Of a DNA stretch of 9,719 bases, positions 1 through 6,616 are shown piece after piece. A program made the translations under genes and the position numbers. Source of the DNA: Clostridiales bacterium (GTDB taxonomy: Bacteria > Bacillota > Clostridia > Clostridiales > Caloramatoraceae). The notes beneath the pieces were generated by a model, which was not told where the DNA came from, did no database searches, and saw only the letters and a list, made by a program, of their open reading frames with translations. Location: assembly GCA_026416355.1 (NCBI GenBank), contig JAOAFH010000018.1, positions 1 to 9,719 on the forward strand, in the 5' to 3' direction. Position 1 is the stretch's first letter. The number at the start of each line of letters is the position of its first letter.

Positions 1-62
1 GATATACATAAAATAAGATCATACATAACAAAACATTCAAAACAGAATACGGAGGTTTAAAC

Positions 63-1235
63 ATGGCAAAGGTTTTTCTAGGTTATAAAAAAGGTCTTCG
101 TGTTGAAGACGGTCATCCATGGGTGTATAGAAATGAAATAGAAAATATTGAAGGTGATTTTGAACCTGGTGATATAGTTGAAGTTTTTAACTATAAGGGT
201 AGATTTATTGGAAAAGGATACATTAATCCAAAATCTCAAATAACAGTTAGAATTATGACAAGAAATAGGGATGAAGAAATAAATGAAGACTTTTTTAGAA
301 AGCGCATAATAGATGCTTGGAATTACAGAAAAAAGGTTATTGAAACAACATCATGCAGAGTTATTTTTGGAGAGGCCGATTTTTTACCTGCTCTTATTGT
401 AGATAAATTTAGTGACTATCTTGTTGTTCAATTCCTTGCACTTGGCATAGATAAATGGCGTGATACTATTGTTAAAATACTAAAAGAGGTATTTAATCCT
501 AAGGGTATATACGAAAGAAGTGATGTACCTGTTAGAGAACTAGAAGGGTTAGAGCAAAGAAAAGGATTTTTAACCGAAGCCTTTGACACCACTGTAATTA
601 CAGAAGAAAACGGTGTTAAATACTATGTGGATGTTGAAAACGGCCAAAAAACAGGCTATTTCCTAGATCAAAAGGAAAATCGTTTAGCTATTAAGGATAT
701 AGTTAAAGGAGCAGATGTACTAGATTGTTTCTGCCATACTGGTTCATTTTCTCTTCATGCAGGACATTTTGGTGCAAAAAGTGTTCTTGGTATAGATGTA
801 TCAGAGCATGCTGTTGAATTTGCAACAAGAAACGCAAAATTAAACGGACTTGAAGATATATGCAAATTTGAAGCTCATAATGCCTTTGACGTGTTAAAAA
901 CATGGTCAAAGGAAGGTAGAAAATATGATGTTGTTATACTAGACCCTCCTGCATTTACAAAAACACGTTCAGCCGTTGAAGGTGCTATTCGTGGATATAA
1001 AGAAATAAATCTTCGTGCTATGAAAATGGTCAGAAGTGGTGGATTTTTAGTTACATGTTCTTGTTCACACTTTATGTATCCAGAACTATTTATGGAAGTT
1101 GTTATGGATGCAGCAAGGGATGCTAAAAAGACAGTAAGACTTGTTGAATATAGAAATCAATCTAAGGATCATCCTGTTTTATTTAATTCAGATGAAACAC
1201 TTTACCTAAAGTTTATGATTTTACAAGTAATATAA
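63..1235 (+). CDS. rlmI: Class I SAM-dependent rRNA methyltransferase, RlmI family (PUA + methyltransferase)
   Basis: Cytosolic 23S rRNA (cytosine-5) methyltransferase by family; E. coli RlmI modifies C1962. The N-terminus (about 1-75) fits a PUA RNA-binding domain. A middle EEHD-like region leads to the family motif GQKTGYFLDQ at 194-203. The Rossmann methyltransferase follows: the SAM-binding loop begins at D221 (DCFCHTGSFS), an acidic residue sits at D245, DPPAF is at 294-298, and the CSCS segment at 332-335 carries the cysteine typical of m5C enzymes. The length of 390 residues is close to the 396 of E. coli RlmI. The start is fixed by GGAGGT at 51-56, 7 nt before the ATG. No promoter is clear in the 62 upstream bases, so it may be read from a gene outside the window. 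The family is secure; the exact target base is inferred from homology. Confidence 0.93.
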   Translation: MAKVFLGYKKGLRVEDGHPWVYRNEIENIEGDFEPGDIVEVFNYKGRFIGKGYINPKSQITVRIMTRNRDEEINEDFFRKRIIDAWNYRKKVIETTSCRVIFGEADFLPALIVDKFSDYLVVQFLALGIDKWRDTIVKILKEVFNPKGIYERSDVPVRELEGLEQRKGFLTEAFDTTVITEENGVKYYVDVENGQKTGYFLDQKENRLAIKDIVKGADVLDCFCHTGSFSLHAGHFGAKSVLGIDVSEHAVEFATRNAKLNGLEDICKFEAHNAFDVLKTWSKEGRKYDVVILDPPAFTKTRSAVEGAIRGYKEINLRAMKMVRSGGFLVTCSCSHFMYPELFMEVVMDAARDAKKTVRLVEYRNQSKDHPVLFNSDETLYLKFMILQVI

Positions 1236-1288
1236 AAGCAAGCCATGAGACGATTAAATTTCGTTTCATGGCTTGTTTATCATCTTTT
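1236..1288. terminator. Bidirectional rho-independent terminator between convergent genes
   Basis: A 14-bp stem with one mismatch or wobble pairs 1239-1252 with 1262-1275 around a 9-nt loop. The + strand reads into a T-rich tail (TTTATCATCTTTT). The - strand reads into TTTTATATTA. It fills the 51-nt gap between the rRNA methyltransferase stop and the comB stop, so it can end transcripts from both sides. Confidence 0.9.
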
Positions 1289-1991
1289 ATAGTTTAACTA
1301 TTCTCCCATTAATAAAACAAGGAATAGCGTCTATAATATCCTCAGTAAAGCAATATTCAATATCCTCATTAAGTCCTATACTTAATAAATAATTATAGTG
1401 TTTTGCATGGGATAAATATTCAAATATATTATCTTTATAATTTACATAAGAAAGATATGCTAGAGATGAAAAATCATCCTTATCTAAATCTGTCATCTTG
1501 CTCATTTCATATATTATTTTGCCTGCACATATAAAGTCATCCATCGAAAACTTTCCGGCTGTTCCTGCACAAAGTATAGAAACATCATCACCAAACTCAA
1601 CTAATTTTTGTGCTAAATATTTTGCATTTAACATACTTCCTATAAGGATTCTATCTGCATATTTTGATTTTAAAATTGCACGAGTTCCATTGGTGGTTGT
1701 AAATACAATCGTTTTACCATTAACTCTTTCCATAGTATATTCTAATGGAGAGTTAGATAAATCAAAACCTTCTAATTTAAGACCTTTTCTTTCACCACCA
1801 AGTAAGACTTCTTGATTTTTTAGACTTAGGGCTTCTTCTACTTTTAAAACAGGCTGTATCTCCCTGCATCCATTGTGTATTGCCGTTGTTATAACAGATG
1901 TTGCTCTTAAAACATCTATAACAACAACCGAACTTCCCTTTAAACTCTCTTCATTAACATTTTCAACAGATGCAAATAAATTAACCTTCAT
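1287..1991 (-). CDS. comB: 2-phosphosulfolactate phosphatase family protein (ComB)
   Basis: ComB is a Mg2+-dependent phosphatase that converts 2-phospho-3-sulfolactate to sulfolactate, known from methanogen coenzyme M synthesis. Many bacteria that do not make coenzyme M also carry homologues. Family marks here are VVIDVLRATS (22-32, with D26 and R29), GGER (65-68), DLSNSP (77-82), TTTNGTRA (98-105) and the CAG...DD segment (141-152). The length of 234 residues is normal for the family. GAGGTG lies just upstream of the ATG and overlaps the end of the LacI gene region. It is the last gene of the ugpC-pucR-lacI-comB operon and ends at the shared terminator. No comA or other sulfolactate gene is in the window, so the true substrate is uncertain. 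The family call is firm; the metabolic role is not. Confidence 0.9.
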   Translation of the reverse strand: MKVNLFASVENVNEESLKGSSVVVIDVLRATSVITTAIHNGCREIQPVLKVEEALSLKNQEVLLGGERKGLKLEGFDLSNSPLEYTMERVNGKTIVFTTTNGTRAILKSKYADRILIGSMLNAKYLAQKLVEFGDDVSILCAGTAGKFSMDDFICAGKIIYEMSKMTDLDKDDFSSLAYLSYVNYKDNIFEYLSHAKHYNYLLSIGLNEDIEYCFTEDIIDAIPCFINGRIVKL

Positions 1992-2002
1992 TTTTCACCT
2001 CG

Positions 2003-3016
2003 TTAAATAGAATTTATAGACATTCTATATATTATTTGAGCATTTAAAATTTTCTTAACTCTTTTTATGCTCTTTCCCTTTATTTTATCCATTACTATGT
2101 TAGCTGCTTGATATCCAAGTTCATATGCATTTATATCAACCGAAGTAAGTGGTGGAGTTGCAAATTCAGCTAAAGGTATATTATTGAAACTCATTATAGA
2201 AATATCATGTGGAACTCTTACCCCTAAATCCTTAGCGGCTCTTATTGCACCAAATGCCATTAAATCATCTGTTGTAATAATAGCTGTGGGTTTATTAGGA
2301 TTTTTAAGGACTTCCTTCATTCCTCTATATCCACCTTCTTGAACAAACTCACTTGATGTAATTATAGAGTAATCCAAAGGAATATTGTACTTTTCTAGTG
2401 CTCTCTTATATCCTTCAAATCTATCTATTGACACTACTAGATTAGGAGAACCATTTATTAAACCAATTCTTTTGTGTCCATTTAATATTAAATACTCTGT
2501 TGCTTGGTAAGCTGCTTCAACATTGTTATTATCAACAAAATCGCAGTTTTCTCCCTCTGGTGGTCTACCAATCATAACAAAAGGTATGTTCATTTTCTTA
2601 ACTGCCTCTAAGATAACATCATCTACTTTAGAGTACATTAATATTATTCCATCTACTCTACCACCATTAACAACAGCCTTTAATGAATCAAGCTGTTCTT
2701 CCTCTGTGTTACCTGTTGTAATCAAAATACAATAACCTTCTTCATGGGTTGCTTTTGTAATTCCTCTTAATGCTTCTGGGAAAAATGGATTCAAAAATAC
2801 TTCATCTGCTGAACGTGGCATCACAATTGCTAAAGTGTTGGTAGTTCTATTGACCAAACTTCTAGCTATTGCATTTGGATGATAGCCAAGTTCATCCATT
2901 ATTTTTCTTACCCTTTGTTTGGTTTCTTCACTTATTCTTGGGCTGTCAGATATAACCCTAGATACAGTTGATGGAGATACTCCAGCCTTTTCAGCCACAT
3001 CTTTTATCGTTACCAT
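2003..3016 (-). CDS. LacI-family transcriptional regulator (MalR-like)
   Basis: DNA-binding regulator of the LacI/GalR family, 337 residues, which is full length. The N-terminal helix-turn-helix runs over about 3-22 (IKDVAEKAGVSPSTVSRVI), followed by the hinge helix around HPNAIARSLV (46-55). The rest is a periplasmic-binding-protein-like sensor domain with the usual landmarks: NPFFPEALRGI, GRVDGIILM, GHKRIGLI and DLMAFGAIRAAKDLGVRVP. The overall style resembles maltose-type regulators. The C-terminal end reads RMS where many members have RES. The ATG has AGGAGA 8 nt upstream, inside the end of the preceding gene. Only 5 nt separate it from the pucR-type stop, so co-translation is likely. It sits in the ugpC operon and probably controls sugar-uptake genes. 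The effector and operator are not visible here. Confidence 0.93.
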   Translation of the reverse strand: MVTIKDVAEKAGVSPSTVSRVISDSPRISEETKQRVRKIMDELGYHPNAIARSLVNRTTNTLAIVMPRSADEVFLNPFFPEALRGITKATHEEGYCILITTGNTEEEQLDSLKAVVNGGRVDGIILMYSKVDDVILEAVKKMNIPFVMIGRPPEGENCDFVDNNNVEAAYQATEYLILNGHKRIGLINGSPNLVVSIDRFEGYKRALEKYNIPLDYSIITSSEFVQEGGYRGMKEVLKNPNKPTAIITTDDLMAFGAIRAAKDLGVRVPHDISIMSFNNIPLAEFATPPLTSVDINAYELGYQAANIVMDKIKGKSIKRVKKILNAQIIYRMSINSI

Positions 3017-3021
3017 ACAAT

Positions 3022-3948
3022 CTATCTCCTTTTTAACTTGTGTAATGCAACAACTGTTCTAAAAATAACCGCCTCTTCAAACTTTTTAACATCTAATCCA
3101 GTTAAATTTTTAATTTTTTCAAGCCTATAAAGAAGCGTGTTTCTATGTAGATACAGTTTTCTTGAAGCTTCACTTACATTTAAGTGACATTTAAAAAGCT
3201 CCTCTGCTGTATCTAATAGCTCTTTATCTTTTAAAACATCATAGAATCCATTATACCCACCATGCATGTAAAAATCAACCTTAGTTTCATCACATGAGTA
3301 TAAAATTCCATACATTATCATTTTATCTATGTGATAAAATCCTTCTTTAAATCCTAACAAATTTGCTAAGTTTGCAGCAACCTTTGCATGATTTGCAGAA
3401 TCCTTTATAGTGTATCCAGAATTAACTCTTCTTCCTGAACCTACAACTATGCTTGTACCTGTTTCTTGGGTTACACCATCAATAATTGATTGTGCTTCTT
3501 GTTCTTCATCATCTAGTTGTGTAACAACATAAATACCTTCATCATCTTGTACTACATATGTTTCTGTTGTTTCATATATATTCTCTATAAATTCTTTTAT
3601 ATTATTCTTTGATTTAATATATAAAACACTATAATCAACAAATCTTCCTCTTAAACTTTCCTTAGGAACATCATTCTTTAAAACATATTCAAGAGGCTGC
3701 ATCAAATCTGCAGCCTCTTGTAAATTATTAATAGCCAACATTCTTACAAGGTTTATAGCATCCTGCGATAATTCCTTGCCTAAACCTATTATGTTGTTTG
3801 AAACATTAATATATGTCAATCCGTTGTTGTAAGCATAGTTATCTGTATTTACAAAACCTAATTGTTTACCCTCTATTAGATTTCCTTTTAAATCATAAAG
3901 AGCAACTTCAGTATTTAAAACCGATGATAGTTTTTCGCAGAATGCCAT
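3022..3948 (-). CDS. PucR/CdaR-type helix-turn-helix regulator
   Basis: Cytosolic regulator of 308 residues. Its C-terminal 60 or so residues match the PucR/CdaR-type helix-turn-helix (about 256-286: LNVSEASRKLYLHRNTLLYR, then LEKIKNLTGLD). The N-terminal part (1-100) has a short sensor-like beta/alpha segment. The middle (about 100-240) resembles the GGDEF-like region often placed before this HTH, but I see no GGDEF catalytic motif. The start is supported by GGAGAGGG 6 nt upstream of the ATG. It follows ugpC by 14 nt and precedes lacI by 5 nt. CdaR itself responds to sugar diacids in E. coli. Here, next to a sugar ATPase, a carbohydrate-related signal is inferred, not shown. Confidence 0.85.
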   Translation of the reverse strand: MAFCEKLSSVLNTEVALYDLKGNLIEGKQLGFVNTDNYAYNNGLTYINVSNNIIGLGKELSQDAINLVRMLAINNLQEAADLMQPLEYVLKNDVPKESLRGRFVDYSVLYIKSKNNIKEFIENIYETTETYVVQDDEGIYVVTQLDDEEQEAQSIIDGVTQETGTSIVVGSGRRVNSGYTIKDSANHAKVAANLANLLGFKEGFYHIDKMIMYGILYSCDETKVDFYMHGGYNGFYDVLKDKELLDTAEELFKCHLNVSEASRKLYLHRNTLLYRLEKIKNLTGLDVKKFEEAVIFRTVVALHKLKRR

Positions 3949-3962
3949 TTTTAACCCTCTCC

Positions 3963-5072
3963 TTATAGAACTGCTAATTCTGTTTCTTTATCAAATACAT
4001 GCATCTTGTTCATGTCAACAGCAATCTTAACGTTTTCATCTATCTTAGCCTTAGTAGTTGGTTCAACTCTTGCAACTATGTTCTTGCCTTCACAAACAAG
4101 ATATAGGTAAGTTTCTGAACCCATGTGTTCCATAACTTCTACCTTAGCTTCTATTATACTATCTTTATTTGCATTAATAAAGTCTGTACTATCATCCATA
4201 TGTTCTGGTCTAATACCAAATATTACTTCCTTACCTACATATCCTTTTTCTTTTATTGTCTTAGCCTTGTCTTGTGGAATTGGAAGCTTAGTGTTTCCAA
4301 ATACAACAAATAGATTTCCGCCTTCTTCAACAATCTTACTTTCAATGAAGTTCATTTGTGGGCTTCCAATGAATCCAGCAACGAACATATTTGATGGATG
4401 GTCATAAATTCTTCTTGGTGAGTCAACTTGTTGAACAATTCCATCCTTCATAACAACTATTCTTGTACCCATTGTCATAGCTTCTGTTTGGTCGTGTGTT
4501 ACATATATGAAAGTAGTGTTTAATCTCTTATGAAGCTTTAATATTTCAGTTCTCATTTGAACTCTTAGCTTTGCATCTAGGTTTGATAGTGGTTCGTCCA
4601 TTAGGAATACCTTTGGTTCTCTAACGATAGCTCTACCTAGCGCAACTCTTTGTCTTTGTCCTCCTGAAAGTGCCTTTGGCTTTCTTTCTAGTAGGTGCTC
4701 AATATCAAGAATTCTTGCTGCTTCTCTAACCTTCTTGTCTATTTCGTCCTTTGGAACGTTTCTAAGCTTTAATCCAAATGCCATGTTTTCATAAACTGTC
4801 GTGGGTGGATAAAGAGCATAGTTTTGGAAAACCATCGCAATATCTCTGTCCTTTGGTGGAACATCATTACATAGTTTATCTCCTATATAAAGTTCACCTG
4901 ATGAGATTTCTTCAAGACCTGCAATCATTCTAAGTGTTGTAGACTTACCACAACCTGAAGGTCCAACTAATACTATAAATTCCTTATCTTCAATATCAAG
5001 ATTTACATCCTTAACTGCATTTACATTACCTGAATAAATTTTATAGATGTTTTTTAATACAACCTTTGCCAT
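3963..5072 (-). CDS. ugpC: Carbohydrate ABC transporter ATP-binding protein, UgpC/MsmK type
   Basis: ATPase subunit that powers CUT1-type sugar importers at the inner face of the membrane. Motifs in order are Walker A GPSGCGKST (37-45), Q-loop Q83, signature LSGGQ (135-139), Walker B VFLMDEP (155-161), D-loop SNLD (163-166) and switch histidine H193. The C-terminal half (from about 236, GSPQMNF and GIRPEH) is the MOI/TOBE regulatory domain of this subfamily. The length of 369 residues is normal. The start has GAGGGGGA (5085-5078) 5 nt upstream. An oddity is PPTT at 89-92 just after the Q-loop, where relatives usually have a histidine after YP. No permease or binding protein is nearby, so it is probably a shared ATPase like MsmX or MsmK. 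It leads an operon with two regulators and comB. Confidence 0.95.
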   Translation of the reverse strand: MAKVVLKNIYKIYSGNVNAVKDVNLDIEDKEFIVLVGPSGCGKSTTLRMIAGLEEISSGELYIGDKLCNDVPPKDRDIAMVFQNYALYPPTTVYENMAFGLKLRNVPKDEIDKKVREAARILDIEHLLERKPKALSGGQRQRVALGRAIVREPKVFLMDEPLSNLDAKLRVQMRTEILKLHKRLNTTFIYVTHDQTEAMTMGTRIVVMKDGIVQQVDSPRRIYDHPSNMFVAGFIGSPQMNFIESKIVEEGGNLFVVFGNTKLPIPQDKAKTIKEKGYVGKEVIFGIRPEHMDDSTDFINANKDSIIEAKVEVMEHMGSETYLYLVCEGKNIVARVEPTTKAKIDENVKIAVDMNKMHVFDKETELAVL

Positions 5073-5151
5073 ACTAATCCCCCTCGATTGTCTTTTTTAT
5101 TATCGTAATTTTATTTTATAATTTTATTATATTTTTTAATATGGCAAAGAT
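5062..5151 (-). repeat. Inverted repeat pairing the ugpC leader with the ugpC start-codon region
   Basis: On the minus strand, leader bases 5149-5140 read CTTTGCCATA. The start region 5073-5064 reads TATGGCAAAG, a perfect 10-bp complement that includes the ATG. The pairing extends to 16 bp (5151-5136 with 5077-5062), with two G-U wobbles. The 58-nt loop is very AT-rich and holds the ribosome binding site at its edge (5085-5078). It could form a start-codon-masking hairpin in transcripts that begin upstream of 5151, or act as a DNA operator. The repeat is directly seen; its function is inference. Confidence 0.5.
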
Positions 5152-5180
5152 ATCTGAATAGATTGTACATTTTAAACAAA

Positions 5181-5342
5181 TTAATTATTGGCTGGTTTTT
5201 TCATGTTTGGGTGTGTCTTTTTCTCGTGTTTTTTATTAGTAAAAATCCCTTTTATATTGTCTATAAATTTAAATAAAAAACCAAACTTTTTCTTATACTT
5301 CCATGCTTTAATGCTAACAACCTTTTCATCCCTGCCCACCAT
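5181..5342 (-). CDS. Small lysine-rich protein of unknown function (53 residues)
   Basis: I do not recognise this protein. The frame opens with ATG at 5342 and closes with TAA at 5181. It starts MVGRDEKVVSIKAWKYKKKF and ends KKPANN. It has 14 lysines and one arginine against four acidic residues, so it is strongly basic. A short hydrophobic and aromatic stretch (about 20-34, FGFLFKFIDNIKGIF) could form an amphipathic helix; there is no signal peptide. Support for real expression is GGGGTG at 5353-5348, five bases before the ATG, and a TTGTAA-17-TATAAT promoter just upstream. It lies between the lipoprotein gene and ugpC on the same strand, with no terminator before ugpC. It could be a small RNA- or membrane-binding protein, or a leader peptide for the ugpC operon. 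Without homologues the call stays tentative. Confidence 0.55.
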   Translation of the reverse strand: MVGRDEKVVSIKAWKYKKKFGFLFKFIDNIKGIFTNKKHEKKTHPNMKKPANN

Positions 5343-5347
5343 AAAAA

Positions 5348-5353
5348 CACCCC
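5348..5353 (-). promoter_or_regulatory. Ribosome binding site of the 53-residue ORF
   Basis: The minus strand reads GGGGTG, followed by five T bases and then ATG at 5342. Both sequence and spacing fit a Firmicute Shine-Dalgarno site. This decides the start of the small ORF. Confidence 0.6.
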
Positions 5354-5382
5354 ATTTCAATTTTCTAAATATTCTTAAAGAA

Positions 5383-5411
5383 ATTATAGCTCAATATATT
5401 TATATTTACAA
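5383..5411 (-). promoter_or_regulatory. SigA-type promoter for the small ORF, possibly also the ugpC operon
   Basis: The minus strand has TTGTAA at 5411-5406, a 17-nt spacer, then a consensus TATAAT at 5388-5383. The start site should fall near 5376, giving a leader of about 34 nt before the small ORF. It begins 18 nt after the lipoprotein stop. No terminator follows the small ORF, so read-through into ugpC is plausible. A TTCTTAAAGAA palindrome at 5372-5382 covers the expected start site. Confidence 0.65.
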
Positions 5412-5429
5412 GTTGATATATTTAGTAAA

Positions 5430-6557
5430 CTATTTTATCTGATTAACTTCGCCCTTCTCTAAATCAATTGTCCATTCACCCTTTAATTTTGCTTCTTCAT
5501 CTGTTGCATCTTTAGCAGGGACTACCGAAAAAACCACCTCATTATCTGACACAAAATAGGCTTTAGTCAGTGAAAATCTTCCTTTTTGAAACCTATTTTC
5601 TAATTTTAAATCCATTTTCTCTCCTGATGTCTTGTAAAAATTAATATATGACATTCCTAGTTTGTCTTTTATTTCAACAACAAGTGTTTGTCCCGATGGC
5701 GAAAAAATGACCGAATTTATAACTGAATCAAAATAATAATCTATATCCTTAGTTGTAAACTTTATTTTTTCCTCTTCCTTTTCTTGAGTTTGTTGTTGTC
5801 CTTGCTGCCCACTTGCCTCACTAGAATCCTTCTTTTTTTCATCTCCTTGAGCTATCTTTTTTGTTTCATTAAATGCTTCCTTTGATTCCTCTATCTTTAC
5901 ATACCCTACATAGCTATTTTTACCTATGCTGCTTACAGCTATGCTCTTGCCATCTTGAGTTATGGCACATGGACCAAACTTATCTTTTGATACTTGATAT
6001 TTTTGTTCCCTTACACTTTCTTTAGAATAAACAAATGTAGGCAAATCCTTTAAAGTAAATACCTTCGTTCCTTTTCCTGAGTCTTTATCCCTTTTAAATA
6101 ATGTTTTGTCTTGTTCATATATCTCTATTGAATTTTCCTTATCTATTGCATCTATTAACATTTTGTCCTTATCTAAAATAACAGCATATTTAAAAAAATC
6201 TGCAGAATAATATGGAAATGCGTCATGGGCATTAAAAATAGTTACTTTAAATTCTGCCTTATTCTTATCAGTTTCTCCTTCCTCAACAGAATAACCAACT
6301 GGTCTTGGATTTGTTGCCATTTTTAAGTCTTTAACAGCTATTTTTAATTTCTCTGTGTAGTAGGATGGGAGTACAGATACATCTCCCTTAAGCACATATC
6401 TTAAGTAATTATCTATAAATGTCTTTGCCTGCTTTGAATCAATTTTCATTACTTGCTCTTTATTATCGCTCTTTTCTTTATTCTCTTCCTTCTTCTGCGA
6501 ACAGCCTGAAACAAATAATAATGTAAGTGATAATGCTATAACCATAAACTTCTTCAT
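5430..6557 (-). CDS. Lipoprotein of unknown function with beta-propeller-like segments
   Basis: A secreted, membrane-anchored lipoprotein of 375 residues. The signal peptide MKKFMVIALSLTLLFVSGC has lipobox VSGC, with the lipidated cysteine at 19. A lysine- and glutamate-rich tether follows, then a globular region (about 37-200) that I do not recognise. Two segments resemble TolB/WD40-type propeller strands (SITQDGK-like around 199-214 and FSPSGQTLVV around 285-294). A charged, glutamine-rich linker (about 238-265) splits the protein in two. The start was chosen at ATG 6557 because AGGTG (6568-6564) lies 6 nt upstream. The in-frame GTG at 6566 and ATG at 6563 overlap or abut that site. It follows the YkvI-like gene by 59 nt on the same strand and may be co-transcribed. 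No function can be assigned from sequence alone. Confidence 0.85.
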   Translation of the reverse strand: MKKFMVIALSLTLLFVSGCSQKKEENKEKSDNKEQVMKIDSKQAKTFIDNYLRYVLKGDVSVLPSYYTEKLKIAVKDLKMATNPRPVGYSVEEGETDKNKAEFKVTIFNAHDAFPYYSADFFKYAVILDKDKMLIDAIDKENSIEIYEQDKTLFKRDKDSGKGTKVFTLKDLPTFVYSKESVREQKYQVSKDKFGPCAITQDGKSIAVSSIGKNSYVGYVKIEESKEAFNETKKIAQGDEKKKDSSEASGQQGQQQTQEKEEEKIKFTTKDIDYYFDSVINSVIFSPSGQTLVVEIKDKLGMSYINFYKTSGEKMDLKLENRFQKGRFSLTKAYFVSDNEVVFSVVPAKDATDEEAKLKGEWTIDLEKGEVNQIK

Positions 6558-6563
6558 ATACAT

Positions 6564-6568
6564 CACCT
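6564..6568 (-). promoter_or_regulatory. Ribosome binding site deciding the lipoprotein start
   Basis: AGGTG on the minus strand lies 6 nt before the ATG at 6557. It overlaps the in-frame GTG at 6566 and touches the ATG at 6563, which makes those two starts unlikely. Confidence 0.6.
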
Positions 6569-6616
6569 ATCTTTTGTATTTTTATATATAGTATCTGTAT
6601 TTTAATCGTTTTAATT

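Noticed and set aside
1498..1815. 105-codon plus-strand frame inside comB
   Set aside because: It lies antisense to a well-conserved family protein and shows no start signal.
4123..4407. Plus-strand open frames inside ugpC
   Set aside because: They lie antisense to a gene with full ABC motifs and have no ribosome binding site.
5126..5131. TATAAT in the ugpC leader as a stand-alone promoter
   Set aside because: No acceptable -35 box at 16-18 nt; kept only as part of the two-transcript hypothesis.
5141..5161. Plus-strand ATG GCA AAG reading MAKISE then stop, like an inverted copy of the ugpC start
   Set aside because: Six codons with no ribosome binding site; it is the other face of the inverted repeat, not a gene.
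5073..5180. LacI/CcpA-type operator or cre site upstream of ugpC
   Set aside because: I looked for a TGNAANCGNTNNCA-like palindrome and saw none.
5188..5442. 84-codon plus-strand frame with a TTG start
   Set aside because: It has no ribosome binding site, gives a low-complexity Phe/Ile/Tyr-rich product, runs into the end of the lipoprotein gene, and lies opposite the better-supported 53-residue ORF.
6558..6566. Upstream GTG (6566) and ATG (6563) starts for the lipoprotein
   Set aside because: Both overlap or abut the AGGTG ribosome binding site; the ATG at 6557 has correct spacing and gives a standard lipoprotein signal.
6558..6616. Possible promoter TTAAAA-18-TATATA before the lipoprotein gene
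   Set aside because: The -35 match is weak and the spacing is not optimal in AT-rich DNA; co-transcription with ykvI explains expression as well.
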